From Tolypeutes matacus (Eukaryota; Chordata; Mammalia; Cingulata; Chlamyphoridae), in the NCBI GenBank assembly GCA_026826555.1, contig JAKSZT010054334.1, positions 34,714,795 through 34,778,794 of the forward strand: 64,000 nucleotides of DNA, in the 5' to 3' direction. Positions 45,670-58,990 of this stretch are shown here, one piece after another; the first letter of the stretch is position 1; every line of letters begins with the position of its first letter. The notes below the pieces were generated by a model. It saw only the letters and a list, made by a program, of their open reading frames with translations, had not been told where the DNA came from and did not search any database. Both the position numbers and the translations under genes were made by a program.

Positions 45670-45897
45670 GGTTTCTGCACTTACTGTATGCCAGGCACCT
45701 GTCCACAAACATTTCTTATCTTATTTACTCCCCACAACAGTCCTATAAGTAGGTACCACTGTCTCCATTTTACAGAGAAGGTACTGAGTTACAGCCCCAT
45801 TAAGTAAATTGCTGAAGGTAAAGCATGTTAAGCTAGGATTTAACCTCAGGCACTCTGAGTTCAGATCATACCCTCTTAACTACAAGGTTATACTCTT
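45670..45897 (+). repeat. MIR SINE, interrupted at its 3' end by a DAS-SINE
   Basis: The segments 'ttactgtatgccaggcacct', 'aagtaggtaccactgtctcc', 'attttacagagaaggtactg' and 'ctcttaactacaaggtta' follow the MIR consensus over nearly its full length. The DAS-SINE at 45898 inserted into the final bases. Confidence 0.9.
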
Positions 45898-46017
45898 TTT
45901 TTTTTTTTTTTTTTTTTTTTTATACCGGAAGTCCCGGAGATCAAACCCAGGTCCCTCCATATGGGAGACAGACACTCAACCGTTTGAGCCACATCCGTCC
46001 CCTGAGGTTATATTCTT
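45885..46017 (-). mobile_element. DAS-SINE monomer, minus strand, inserted into MIR
   Basis: A T-run (45896-45920, the reversed A-tail) is followed by 'cggagatcaaacccaggtcc' (reversed B-box), 'ctccatatgggagacagaca' and 'aaccgtttgagccacatccg' (reversed A-box). The 13-mers 'aggttatactctt' (about 45885-45897) and 'aggttatattctt' (46005-46017) differ at one base and are target duplications. Confidence 0.92.
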
Positions 46018-47289
46018 ATAAAGAGGAATTGTATAAATATCTTTTATTCAAAGATAAAAATTTGAAGAAAGGACACTGAAATATGAAAATTAAATGAGAT
46101 AGCATTTAGGTCATTAGGAATTCAACAAATGTCCTTTGCCCTTTTCCTTTCCTCTGCTTTCCAGCTCACATTTGGGAATGGGGAGCCAAGATTAGTATTT
46201 AATGTCCATTGGTAGAAAGTCATGATGTCCAGCTCCCTGGTAACGTCCCTCAGTGACCTCAGCAAAGATGTAGGTCTGATTTCCCCTTCCTAGATAGTCC
46301 AGTCATACTCAGTGGCAAATTTTGTTTGTCTTCAGTGTCACAAATAACTGTGCTTGTTTAAGTGAGGCAACTGCCATCAAGAGCAGACTCAAAGCTGGCA
46401 GCTGTAACTAAATTTAATTTTCACCTACATTTCACAGTTTATTCATGGTGAGAAGTGTTTCTATTCAAGCATCCTTCCAGTGGTCTACGAGAAATGGGCT
46501 TACCCTATCTCTGACAATGAACTTAAACTTTGGGGTTTTCCTAGAGATAAAAAGATAGGGAATCAATCAATTCTTCATTAGAAAAGAGGTAAAGTATTTT
46601 TTTTAAAGTTCTATTTTGAGTGCTGATCTATACTTATAAATATTGAATTATTATATTAATGCTATGAGATATCCTGGGAGGAAAATATTGCAGTTCATGC
46701 AAGACAAATTTAGAAGACAATAAATAAATAAATCAAATAGTTCAATATTTACACATTTTTTCTAGTTAAAATCTTGTGATTTCCTGGCATCAATATTGTA
46801 TTTTGGGTTTCAGAAAATATTATGGCTGCCAGGAAAATGAAGGCCCTCCTTATGAAGTCTACCTTATTTTGGTTCCTTCTAAAATATGCAATAAAATATT
46901 TCCGGGGGTATGTAGTATCATTGTGTCACCAAAGTCTATATACAGGCTAAGATTTTTTGTTGTACTCCCTCAGTTCTACACTTGCCCTTTATCTTGTTTA
47001 AGATAGAAAAAAAAGTGATTAACTATTTGTCCAAGGTCATAAATCACATCTCTCTTGAAATCCAAGCTTAAAGACATGAATACCAAGAAAATTAAATCCA
47101 AATTTATCTGTTCAGATATTGGTGTGGCCTTTAGAACTTTATTGTGTTCTTTTTACATATTTTATCACCTTGCTCTATTTCCATTTTATCACTTCTCCTT
47201 TTGCTCATTTTTCATGTTTCATATTCTTTATCCTAATTTTGAAGGATTAGCATAGGCTATATCTATATTAATGAACTTAAGGCTTCTGA
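46018..47289. other. Intron 1 with two short MIR-like scraps
   Basis: Positions 46070-46135 ('aaattaaatgagatagcatt', 'aattcaacaaatg') look like a minus-strand MIR piece. Positions 47000-47065 ('gtgattaactatttgtccaa') look like a plus-strand MIR piece. The remainder is unassigned. Confidence 0.45.
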
Positions 47290-47910
47290 AATGAAAGCAA
47301 AATAAGTAGACATAAATGTGCAAAGGCCTAGAATGATAAGGAGATAAAAATGTTATTTTCTAGGGATTACTGGTTCGCCTAGCTGGAGAATGGGGTGTAT
47401 CTGTTAATCATGGGCCGGAGATTGTGGAAAAGGAACGACTGGACAACTCAGGAAGCCCCTAGGTGATGTGATAAGGAGTTTGAACTTAAATAGTAGATGA
47501 GAATAAATCATTGGAAGATTTTATTTTTCCATTGGAAGATTTTTAATTAAGGGATTGATGTGATTGGATTAGTGCTTTGGAATGATAACTTTTGTGATCC
47601 TCAGTGGCTTGAACTGGAAACATTTTAAAACTAGAGAATATTCCAATAATCTTGCTTTAAATAACTTGGATTTTAATTTAAGGCAGTAGTTGTGGCGATG
47701 GAGGGAGGAAAATAGAAGAGAAATTAACCTAAAATGGAAAAACTGAGTGAGATATTTGGGGAAAGTTAAGAGGAGTTGAGATTAACACCCTGGTTTTTGG
47801 TGAACAGTGTTGCCACTCATATACCATGAAGAGAAGAAGAAGATGGTGAAGATCAAAAATTCCATTTTGAAGGCTTTAGTTTGAAATGCTTGTTAACTAA
47901 CCAGGTGATG
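47290..47910 (+). repeat. Ancient long mammalian repeat, family not named
   Basis: Phrases such as 'gtgatgtgataaggagtttg', 'gggattgatgtgattggatt', 'gtgatcctcagtggcttgaa', 'gagatatttggggaaagtta' and 'gaaatgcttgttaactaacc' follow the order of a long non-coding dispersed repeat found across mammals. I cannot name the family from memory. Related pieces lie at 8690, 49685 and 59736. Confidence 0.45.
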
Positions 47911-49684
47911 TTGAAAATATGTCTAGAATTCATGGGAAAAGCTAGGGTGGGAACTTAATTTTGGTGTGAACTTTTAAAGAGAGGTTGAAGTGGGAGTTAG
48001 AGAAGAAAGGTACTGTGGGTTGTAGCCATAAAATAGTGAACGGGATTTTTAGAAGAATTTCAAAATTAGTGTATAAATTGAAAACATTAAAAAATTTCTC
48101 TGTAATAATGGAAAGACTGGTGTCTTCTGATTTCAAATAACTTTTTAAAAGCCACATCTCAACTTTTACAATGAAACATATTCCTTAATAATTCCCTGAG
48201 TCCAAGTATTATTTTTCTATTATGAATTATTCAAAATTAAATGGAAATCAAAGACAGAGACTTGAAGAGAGCAGGTCTTTCTATGTTGCTGAGTCATGCT
48301 TGCAACTCGAAGAAATACTTTCATTGTGTTTGATTTTTAGCTTGTGATAATAACTAATGTCAAAAGATGGGAACATTCTGTTCCAGAATTTGAAAAATTC
48401 TGTTGATTATAAATGAAACTCTGTTAACAGAGTTCACCTTAAACTTTAAGCTGACCTTTCATTAGGAAAGCTACTGCAAAGCACAAAGGTAGGCTCCCCA
48501 GGAGGTAGCAGCAGCTTCAGTTTGCAAAGTGTTTATGGATTGACTCTGGGTGATTTAATCTAATGCTACAAGTGTAAAGGACTGTGCAATAAAAACAAAC
48601 CTTGAAAAATTTAAAAAGCAAATAAGGATCATGATGACATATGAGGGCATTATCTAATAGAAATTAATTTCAGCATTAAACTTAAAATGCCTTAAAATTC
48701 CTTCTTAACATGCTTACATCAGATAGATTATAAACAATAATACACTTTTGTTTTGGTAACATGATTGATATTGGAGTGTGGTTTCACAATAACCTCATTT
48801 CTCAATGATTGTATTTAGTATTTTTAATTCTTAGAGTTCATATGAGATAAAGATTTTTTCTTCACTAAATGCGTGACTGTGTGTGTGCATAAACTGTCTT
48901 TTTTTCTCATTGTACTACATTTTGCTAAAAGTCCTCCATTGATGCCAATCCCTAATACTGCCCCCAAATTATATATTAAGCAACAAAGATTTCACCTGCA
49001 ACCTTCAAAATATCTATTAACTTCCTATTAACAAAAATTATCTCACTTCTGAATAAGCTTTTCCCAGTTTTGTGTTTATCTGTTCAGTTTGTATTTTTGT
49101 CTGTTTACTGGTAATCAGATGGAATACAAGATGGTTTGAAGTTTAAGCTCTTCTAGCCTTTTGTTCATAGGTGCTTTTTCTACCTGGGAGAAACAGTTAT
49201 AACTGGAAGTAGTCATTAATTATCTAAATTTCCAACTCATGTGTTTGTCAGACTCTCAACATTTCACTTCACTGGAATGTTAAACCAAATTTTAGAAAAG
49301 TTTCTTTGCAACTGGCTAAATAAGAGTATTTATAAGTATAAGACATCTTTATCTACCATTGAAGTTGGTGAAATCCAAAAACTGTATTATAGTATGTCTA
49401 TCTTTCAAGAAAGATAATGTTTTTACATACTGTTGTATATATAAAGTTAATACATAGAGATTTAATTTAAAATAAATTTCAAGTGGGGGGTATGTATTTA
49501 GTAAATATTAACTTAAACTTGTCACTAGAGAATGATGCATATTTATTTTGCCCATGATCTTTTTCTATTTCACATTATTACTCTCCTTTTATTGCTAGAA
49601 TTAACAGACTTCAGAAGAATGTGTATGTGGTGTATTTATGAGAAGTGATGAAGACTTACTTTAATTTACCTGCCAGTGCATATT
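47911..49684. other. Intron 1, unassigned
   Basis: AT-rich unique sequence; no gene or repeat recognised. Confidence 0.45.
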
Positions 49685-50000
49685 TCTTAAGCACCTACCA
49701 TGTGGCAGGCATTTGTCTAGGTGTTTTGGATATATTAGTGAATATAACAGGCAAAAATCCCTGTTTTCATGGTGCTTAAGCAGTCATAATTGGGGTTGGA
49801 AGGGCAGACAAAGAGCAGCAAACATAATAAATAAGTAAATTACATAGCTTTAAGGTGATAAATAATATGAAGAAAATAGATCAGGGTAAGGGGGATTTGG
49901 CATGTGGGTAGTGAGTGGAACAGTTGAAATCTTAAATAAAAGTGGCCAGAGTAGGTTTCATTGAGAAAGTGACCTTTGAGTCAAGAGTTGAAGGCGATAC
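49685..50000 (+). repeat. Ancient mammalian repeat with MIR-like 5' end
   Basis: It starts 'ttaagcacctaccatgtggc' and 'aggcatttgtctaggtgttt', then continues 'caggcaaaaatccctgtttt', 'catggtgcttaag', 'gtgataaataatatgaagaa' and 'cattgagaaagtgacctttg'. The order matches a long ancient repeat known from other mammals, whose family I cannot name with confidence. Confidence 0.5.
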
Positions 50001-50204
50001 AAAGAACTCAAAAAGGCATTTTAACAATGCTCTTTCCCTTTGCATTTTCTCTGGCTTTGATTTCTAGTTGGTAGAGGAGGGAAGTGTAGGGTCAGAGGTA
50101 ATGCTATAAGGCTTTTCATTATATAGAGGTAGGGAAAGATTAATAATGTATCTGCAATTGTAAAGGGAAATCACATACTATGCTACAGATAAAACTAGGT
50201 TTTT

Positions 50205-50390
50205 AAAATCTTGTCTCTACCATTTGCAGGCTCTGTGATTTTAGTCAAGTTCTTTAAAGTCTATGAGCTTTGATCTACCATTTCTATAGCTGGGATAATA
50301 ATGCTTGTATATTATTATTATATGAAATTGTGTATTTTAAGTACTTAACAATGTGACTGACACATAATGATGACTCAATAAACCTTAATT
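50205..50390 (-). repeat. MIR SINE
   Basis: The + strand shows 'ttagtcaagttctttaaagt', 'gctgggataataatgcttgt' and 'caatgtgactgacacataat' then 'gactcaataaacctt'. This is the reverse complement of MIR in order. Confidence 0.85.
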
Positions 50391-52675
50391 ATTCATTTTT
50401 ATCTTGTATTTTTTTGAAAATGTGGAATTTTTCAAAGCCTACCTAATGGAGCTTACTTTCTAAAGAGAAATTCCCAAGTATCTAGAATATTCTATACTAG
50501 TAGGTTATATTTTTTATGGTCAAGGAGTAAAATCTGTTATTTGGAATACTTTAGCTATACTTATTACTAGGAAATACCTGGCCAAGACTAGATAAGATGT
50601 TACCAATACCCAAAGGTGATTGATTACCCAAGGCAAATACTATATTCGAGGACTCTGTCCTTATCTGGAGTTTCACAAAAAAATTTCATTTTTCAAGTTG
50701 GTAAATAGTCTTCAGTGGTTACCTTTACTTCTGTGTTAAGAGATATAAATATCCTAAATACAGCAGAGGATTTCCAGGTCAAGGTAATTTTAAAAGGTAG
50801 TAGAACATTTCTAGCAAAATGTTAAAAAATTACTAATCTCTCAGTGTAAATCAGTTTATTATGTTTTTAATGTACACTCCTTTTTGTAATATTTTCTTTG
50901 TTAGAAGACTGACTCCTATTACCACCTTCCAGGGTGGCTTAGATAGAATAACCATAACATTTGTTACCCAAACTGGGACACTTCTGAGAATAAATAAAGG
51001 CACTGCTAAAAATTTTGTTGGGTTGACTGGTATAAATTGGGACTCTCCTGGGCAAACAGAGGTGTACAGTTCCAAAATTATAGGGCAGCTTTTTAAAATT
51101 ATTGTTCAGTACATAGAAATTCCAGCCAGTAGCTTAAGGATGAGCAGTTTTGGAGAAATATAATTGTTACAGGGATAATTTATATAGACAAAACAAAATT
51201 TCCTTACTTGGGGGCATGCCAGGAGAGCCAAGTTCTTACTCTTGTTTTTTATTTTCATTTTAATAAGGGTTATAGAATTTCTCATGAATACCAGTGGTTA
51301 CAAAATTGATTAAAAGCTCATTTTAAGTCAGACTGTTTTCTTCTTATGACATCTTTTTAGTTTACTTCTTCAAGTATTTTTGCTCCATTTCTTATACTTC
51401 CATACATCTTAGTAAACATGGGCTTCAGATGCCTTGGCAGTTGTAGGTATCTCACTCAAGAAGTTTATTTTTTAATACTCTATTGTTTTCAAAGAGCTGC
51501 CTTTGTCTGTTCTGGTCTTATTGTGATGAGAGAAGTCAACATTTCCGAAGTTTTTGTCGCACTCTTCAGTATATTCAGTAACTATACTGAAAGAATAATT
51601 AATTTTGATAGGGAGTTGGAGAGAAATTGGAAAAAATATGACAAGCTTGCTTTTCTGTTTCCTTGTCCTCTGCCTGACCAGCAAATTCCTGAGCTGAGCC
51701 CCAACACCAAACTCCCCCCACAACTCCTGAACAGCCTCTAAGAGGAAAAGGCGGTGGGAAAAGGGAGGCGTAGAAAAAGCAGAGGTGAAAACACAATGCT
51801 GGGATTTTCAGAATGCTAACAAACACTTTACTCCCTATTTAGCTCCCCAAAATTTGGCTGCTTCTCTGAATCACAACATAAAAATGTGTGCAGTGTTTAT
51901 ATGATTTCAAATGAGTACAATTCTTAATATCATATTAGATATACAATTTTTGAAATGGGAAAACTCAGCCAATTCTAATACTACACCAAATATTTCTATG
52001 TCATTGAAATGCTAAGGTGGGTACACTCCTTATAAAATGAGAGAAAGGGTCAAATGCAGGCTAGAGGGAGGTGTAATGAGGTAGCAGAGGCATTAAAAAG
52101 TGGGTGGGATTATATGTTGAATTCTTCAAGTTCTGACTTCATTCTTGGGACTATTTTCTTTTATATAAGTAGTTCTTCCAAAAACTATGCCCTGTTATAG
52201 TATTTCCAGAGGTCGTTTTAGGCAAAAAAGCTCTAGATGGTGGCAGGTAGATGGGTGCTCAGGGTCTTTGAGGCTGGTTTACTTTCCTGGCCGGTTATTT
52301 GAGAACCTTTGCACCACCCCATTTTGCCTATAATCACGTCTTCCATTTCCGGCATGTGCTTTGCTCATAACCCCGTTTTTATATCATAACACTTGCTGTA
52401 TCAGCACCCGTTCTCTGTCTAGTGCTCAGTTTTAAACAGCCTCATTATAAAAAAATATAGACTTAAAAACATGGCACAAATGTGTATTACTTCAGCACAT
52501 GATAAGAGATTATTGAGAAGTGCTGAAGTAACTTTATCCTAAGGGGCATTTCACCATTTTAATTGATTTTTTTTTTTCTGTCCATTTTATTAAAGGAGTC
52601 CTTGGAGAGAGTAAAATGGTAAGTTATCTCCTGGAAACAAAGAAACACATATCATGTGTTCTTTGGAAAAGCCAA
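50391..52675. other. Intron 1, unassigned
   Basis: AT-rich sequence with ORFs up to 107 codons that have no recognisable domain. No repeat was recognised. Confidence 0.45.
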
Positions 52676-52775
52676 ACCTAAGTTTTACTCACTTAACAGA
52701 GCTTTTTGACAAGAATAGAGGTTGCAATTTATTGTATCAAATAAGATTACAATTAAAACATTTTCTTAGTTTAGC
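52676..52775 (+). repeat. Unclassified duplicated segment, copy 1
   Basis: A run of about 100 bp starting 'acctaagttttactc', with 'ctttttgacaagaatagagg' and 'attaaaacattttcttagtt', recurs at 54043-54145 in the same orientation with roughly four of five bases matching. It matches no family I know. Confidence 0.7.
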
Positions 52776-54042
52776 TTCACAAAGCTGTACCTACCCAAAA
52801 TTGCATTACACTATCAAAGGTCTTCAGATGGAGTCTTCTACTGCTGTGCATTACAAAGTTTAGATGACTCAATAGTCCTATAAATCTCAAAGGCACTAAG
52901 GCTCATAAAGCCCCCAGACTCTGTTGCCAAATCCAAGAGCTGACTGACATGGGCCCTGGGTTGTGATGCTCATACAAATTCAGATCTATTAAAGTTCAAA
53001 TACCACTTTCCCCACCCACAACTTGGCTATTATAAAATAAAATCATGATGTTACATGATATGTTTCTAAATCATAGCTTTAGTCTTTCACCATTACTGTT
53101 TTCTACTAGCCACTGTACTCGAGCTAGTGTGTACAAGTTAGCCTTATGGACACTTTCAAATATAATTCATTTCACATTTAGTTTCTTCTCATATGCAGAA
53201 AGTAAACTTTGGGTGTTTGTCATTTAAAAATAGGGAGACAAAGTAAAAAGTGTGAAGGTATAAGAGCTTTATTTGCTTCCTGCATTTGAGCAGAAGTATT
53301 CTATGTCCACTTGACTATAGAACTTAACTTAATTTAAGTGGGTCCAGGGATCTTGGTGCTGAAACCCCTCAGCAGAACCTCCCCAATCTTCCTGGCACAA
53401 GTATTACAAATGGATCCAGTGCTCTGGGGTTCTTTTAAATCAATATTGACTTTTCCCTGTGAAATAGGTCCTTCTTTTGTAGTATGTCTGCCTATTCAAA
53501 AGCCTTCAAAACTTTCTCCTCACAAAAGTCTAATGTAACAAGAAAAAGGAACATTTTGGAGGAGAGACAGCTTCTTGTTAATATCTACCTGAAGTCACAT
53601 GAGTTTCATTTTTTCAAAAAAAAAAAAAAAAAAGAATTCAAATTTCTTTTCCTAACCATGTTTTCTGAAGAAAGAGAAAAAAGAAAAAGAAATACAGAAA
53701 CATTTATTTCTTCCATTTTTAGAATCAGGAGGAGATATTTAAGTAAAACAAAACAATCTAATATTAGCTTTCTTATTTAATGTAATCAAATAAAATTAAA
53801 ATGAGAATAAACAAAATGGTTGAACAAACTGGTTTGATTGAATCTATCAGGCTGGATTCCATGCCTCTCTAACATTTTTATAGTTCAGCTAGTGGAGCTG
53901 TCTTATTTTTAACAAACAAAATTGATCAAAATCCATCATTTTAACAAGTTTCTTTTCTATTGTAACATTAAAAAATGTATATGGATCTGGCTGGTGTCTA
54001 CTTGATTTTTAAATATTGGGTACTGCAGTATTGGGAAAATTA
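52776..54042. other. Intron 1 between the duplicated segments
   Basis: AT-rich, with an A-run at 53617-53633. No gene or repeat family recognised. Confidence 0.45.
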
Positions 54043-54145
54043 ACCTAAATTTTACTCTTCTACAGCAACTTTTTGACAAGAATGGAGATTACCATTTATT
54101 TATCAAATAGAATTACTATTAAAACATTTTCTTATTTTGGTTTTC
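54043..54145 (+). repeat. Unclassified duplicated segment, copy 2
   Basis: This pairs with 52676-52775: 'acctaaattttactc', 'ctttttgacaagaatggaga' and 'attaaaacattttcttattt' occur in the same order and spacing. Similarity fades on both sides. Confidence 0.7.
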
Positions 54146-57100
54146 TCCCCACTGCTTCACTAGTTAAAAAAAAAAAAAATAGTAAAACACATATTTTTTT
54201 TTAAGGTTTATATAAACCCCAGGCATTTCAGCTAATGTTTACTTTTGACAATATCTAATATGTTGGGGTCAGATTATTTTGCTATTGGGGGACCAGTACT
54301 CCCATTTTTAAAATGAATTGTTGCTTTATTGTGTGTATTCAACAGTGATGTTATATATTTAAAAGAAATAAATGTTCTCTTCTTTTGTCAATAAGAGATA
54401 CACTTCATTTATTCTTATTTACTTGTCTTTTAGTCAGGATTTAGACTAATGAGAAAATCTTAGAAAGATCCATTACTGTCTAAACACCAAGCACGCAAAT
54501 GCTTCTCAATAGAAATAACACAAGAAATACGTTCAAAGACAATACATAGCCTGAGAAATTCTTGTGTGCTGACAGCTCTCCAGCAGTGTTGTCACAGCAG
54601 GAAGACATCAGTTGAAGAAACAGATAGTGACCTCAAAAAAAGTCTGGTCAGCAGTGTGGACAGGGTTTCACAAGATTATAAATCACCCCAGGGTCGCTCT
54701 GTTCCCACCATAAAGAGAGCATGGTCGTTTTATTGTAATCTAATAAGAGATGGGAGCAAAGGACAGCTCCAGTATGTGTTTGCAAAAAAAATTCTTGATT
54801 ACAGTTTCAAAACTATACAGTTTCCCTGCTATTGAAGTGCAGATTATAGGGGTTAAGGCCATGTTAGGATTGGATTACCTTTTATAGCTGTATGTTATCC
54901 CCGGGTTCATGAATCAGAAAGTACTTAAATTAAACTGAACATTTGGGAGCAATCCCAGTATATAGCCTAGTGGTAGAAAATTAATCATGATTTGGTGATA
55001 GATTATTAATTCGTTCATTTGAAAGAAATCTTTCACAGAATCAGAAGACTAACTCTCTAGTGGGCATATATTAATTTGGAAAAAAACACAACTATATAAC
55101 AAGTTATGGTAATACTGGTTAGAGGGAGTAATCATTTAATGAAAGGAAACATATATTTATATAAAAATATGCATAAGAGATAAAAACATTGTCTGGAATG
55201 ATTTACCAGAAGATTTTTTCCAATACTAATGTGTATTTTTAGTTTCTATATTTATTTTGGAAAGCACTATTTAACTAAAACTATGTAGTTACTAAATATT
55301 TTAAATGACTTATTCTGACTTGAGAAAAGCTAACAATTACGTCTTTAGAATACTAAGGAATCAAAAAATTGTTCTAATTAGATTTAAGGTGACTGAGGAA
55401 GTAGTAGCCAAAATTTTGAAGTAAAACTCTTGCTTTGATGACATTTTAAAATGATACATGCATCTTCATTTGCCTTAGTAGTATTTCATGTGGTGGTGAA
55501 AAGGTTTTAACTTTATATTCAGTCACTTTATCATCTGTACTAAAGCTTCTTCTTCAACATTATTTGATCCATATACATTTCTGTGACAATAATCAGGCAT
55601 CCTACCATTTAAATAGATTTTATTCCCCAACTTATCGCCTTTGCTTTGTCAGTTTGTTCCTCTGGAACCATACTGACATCTAGAGATAAGTCCTATCTGT
55701 CTTGGGCTATTGACTGAATTTTGATTGTGAAGAAGCCATCACTTAGAGTGAAGAGAAACAAAGTGAGGTGTTATTGCTAAGAATATATTTTATGTTATGG
55801 TTCCAAAACCCAAAGGTAAATAAGATGGAGTTTGCAGCACTTCATTTTTTTTTAGGCGTAAGATGGACTTTGCAGGCTTTTTTTTTTTGTTGCCTGTCTC
55901 CTTTTCCCTTAAGGAGTCGCAGACTCTCTGGTTTTACTCTCATTTACTTTCTTGAGCAAAGATGAATGTGAAAGGGAATACTGATTCTCAAAGGATATTA
56001 GACTGGTCGGTTAAACATAGTGGGTCTTTAATTCATTTCAGTTTATTTTCCAGTTGTTAAGTTCTCTTTGTTTCTTCCTCGTTTGTATATGCTTAAGTAG
56101 GTAATAGGCAGATTTCACTGTGTCTTTTTGCCTTATAATTTCTTTGTTGCTACTATAAGTGCTACTACATGAACTGGAAACTTGATATGATCAATATCCA
56201 TGAGAGTTCCATTCCTTTTTGAATATAGAAAATTACTGTTGTGACTATCCCAGCCTCTATTGTCTTAAGAAACAAAAGCTCCAAGTGGCATGCAAATACA
56301 TACTGAAAATGACCTAGATAATAGTATACAAGTGCTTATTCTCACTTATTCTAACTTTACTCTGTCTTCCATTGGTTGCCATAAGAATTTTGCATCTAGA
56401 CATCAGATATATTTGATCTCAATCTCTTATGAATCAAAAAATGTTGTAGATGCCCTTTCTTATTCTTACATTATTTTTAGCATTATTAATAATAAAAATG
56501 TAAATGGATATATCCACTTAAATTATCTGTTGATTTTAGGAGGGCAAACTATCCTGATTTCAAGAAGTAGAATATATATCTTTGATCGTTTATAGCAGAA
56601 ACACATCTCTATTTCTGCCCTCTGCCCAGGTAAGGAATACAAATGAATTTCTTATATGGCTTTGACTTATATATAGCCATCTGTTTTACATATGCATTTC
56701 TTCTTGGTAATCTTTGTTACTGTGAATAGTCTCAAATAGAAAATATATAAGTGCAAATGCCAACATGTATTTTTGCTAGTGGCACTGAATAGACTACTCA
56801 AGGTAGAAAAACCAATGTACTTACTCTGATTTATCAGCTGTGACATTAGCATGTATCCTACTGCTCTCCAGGAAACAAAATGGTTGCACCTGAGGACAGT
56901 GGTATAAATACTACTTTGATTACTTAAAACAAACCATTAGGCTTTGGTGAAGGAGCTATTACCATAGTGGATCCTGTACAGGGAGAGTTTGCTTGGAGAT
57001 AATGGATGAGCAGTCTACAACTACTTGTTTAGAATTTAAAGAAGTCAAAGCTTAGCTTTTAGGAAGAAAGGTATAGAGCAAATTAAATTTTTATATGAAT

Positions 57101-58149
57101 TTATATGTTGAATTTTTATGCTATGACATATTTAGTTACAATAAATATGTCTTTAAAATCAAATTAATTCCAATTAGTAAACCTATTCTAGTGTAGAATT
57201 AATTGTTTGTAAATTGTCTAAAATCACTTTATTACATCTTTTCAAAAAGAATTTCCTAAATGGCATTTTATGAATTTGCACTTAAGGACAAAATATGTTT
57301 TCTTTTACTTATACTTTTAAATATGCACACTAACATATATACACAAACACACCCAAGACCAGGACTAATTAAATCAATCAAATGCCTATTTATCCTATAT
57401 GATTTAATAGTGGAGCTTTTATATGATTAAAACATTTATATACTTCTGACTGACCAACTACTAAAATTCTTCACTATGAAGAAATTTTCTTTAAAAGGCC
57501 TACGTTATGTTAAAATATGTAAGTTACTAAGAAGAAGGGGTAACTCTTTTTAACTTTCTTCCATTAGTACATTAGTGTGCATTGAATTTCAAATTAGCCG
57601 ATTTTCTTCAGTATTGAAAACACAACATCTGGTCTCCAGGGAAGAGGGCTTGAACACATTTATGTGGGAGGAAAGTGTGGAGGACTGGAGTGGGAAGAGG
57701 GGATGGTGGAAATAAGGAGGACAGCAATAAAGTCTAAATGAGTAGAGGTAAGGGGCCCCAGAGGGGAGCCTAAAAGACTGTAGGCTTTAAATATTGGAAA
57801 ACCCAGGACAGAGGTGAGGGGCAGTGGGCTATTCAAGAATGGGCTACCAAAGAGTGGGGACTGTCAAATGAAGGGGGAGGGTCAATCAGTCCACGGGGGG
57901 ATCACGTAATGAAGACAGTTGCAGACTTTTTCCCAGTTTTGCCATGAGTCTGCCCTAAAACCTCATAACCTACCTCTGAAAGGGAAGGGCATTGTCAACA
58001 GGTAAACCAGCTTATTAAAATGGACTCCTTTGTAGATGTATACTATGCTTCTGCCAGTGTTTCACAGCAGAGTACATGTTTTTAAACAAACTATAGTTTA
58101 AAATGTGTGAACGTTTAAAAAGGTGTTTTATAACATTATTTTTGTTAGT
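54146..58149. other. Intron 1, unassigned
   Basis: Mostly AT-rich unique sequence. A purine-rich G-containing patch lies at about 57640-57900. ORFs up to 101 codons show no domain. No repeat family was recognised. Confidence 0.45.
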
Positions 58150-58330
58150 GCACATTGCAATTGTATGTAGATGGCACAGGGACTATTAGCCTAATTTACC
58201 AATGAGGAAATTTACCAATTTACCTAATTTACCAATGAGGCTTCACAGAGGTGAAAGACCTTTCCTACAGTTAAGGGCAGTAAGCTGCTGGGAGAGAAGC
58301 GCCACCCAGATCCTATCACTGTGCAGTGCC
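58150..58330 (+). repeat. MIR SINE with a 33-bp internal duplication
   Basis: The segment 'ggcacagggactattagcct', then 'ggcttcacagaggtgaaaga' and 'aagggcagtaagctgctggg', follows the MIR 3' half. The 18-mer cctaatttaccaatgagg occurs twice, at 58190-58207 and 58223-58240. Confidence 0.7.
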
Positions 58331-58990
58331 TTTCCGTTACCGGTGAGGCTGCTTTACTCTTTTGAAAGGTTGTGGTTTCCTGACCCACAGGATTCTCAAG
58401 TCCTCATCTGAAGAGTTTAACACAGAAAAATAACGCAAAACAATGCCCTACGAAACTTTATATTCAGTGTTTTAACCCTATTTATATATAAATTTTCTTC
58501 ACAGAGGAGAGGAAGAATGTCTCCTAGTTAGTTGTATTTTGTTACTGAAGCATCCGAATTTACATATCTGCAGTGCAGAACTTCTTTATTCAGTTTATCA
58601 AGAGCTATAAGAAGGATTATAAAGTTACTGATAGCCTCAAGTGAATATTAAATAATTTTATGAGGGTAATAGCACTGTTCTTTGTTACTGTCCACTACAT
58701 GGTGCAAATAAAATTCATATTGTCAGTTTTCAAAAAGAGGAAGCAGAGGCATATGCCTGGATGAAAGATGTGCTGTTTAAATTGTGACTCTAAATCAGAA
58801 AACAAGAAAACCCTAATCTACTATATTTATGAAAATTTTTTTTCCTATTCTTTTCCCATTTCTTTGACTGGCATGCACAGTCTGAAGTTTTATCAGTGAC
58901 ATAAATTAAATTATACATGTTAGAAGGCACTGTCCCATTGAAGGTGAATCCAGTGTTTTTATAAGCTTAATAAGGGGCTTTTTTTCAATG
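58331..58990. other. Intron 1, unassigned
   Basis: AT-rich; nothing recognised. Confidence 0.45.
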
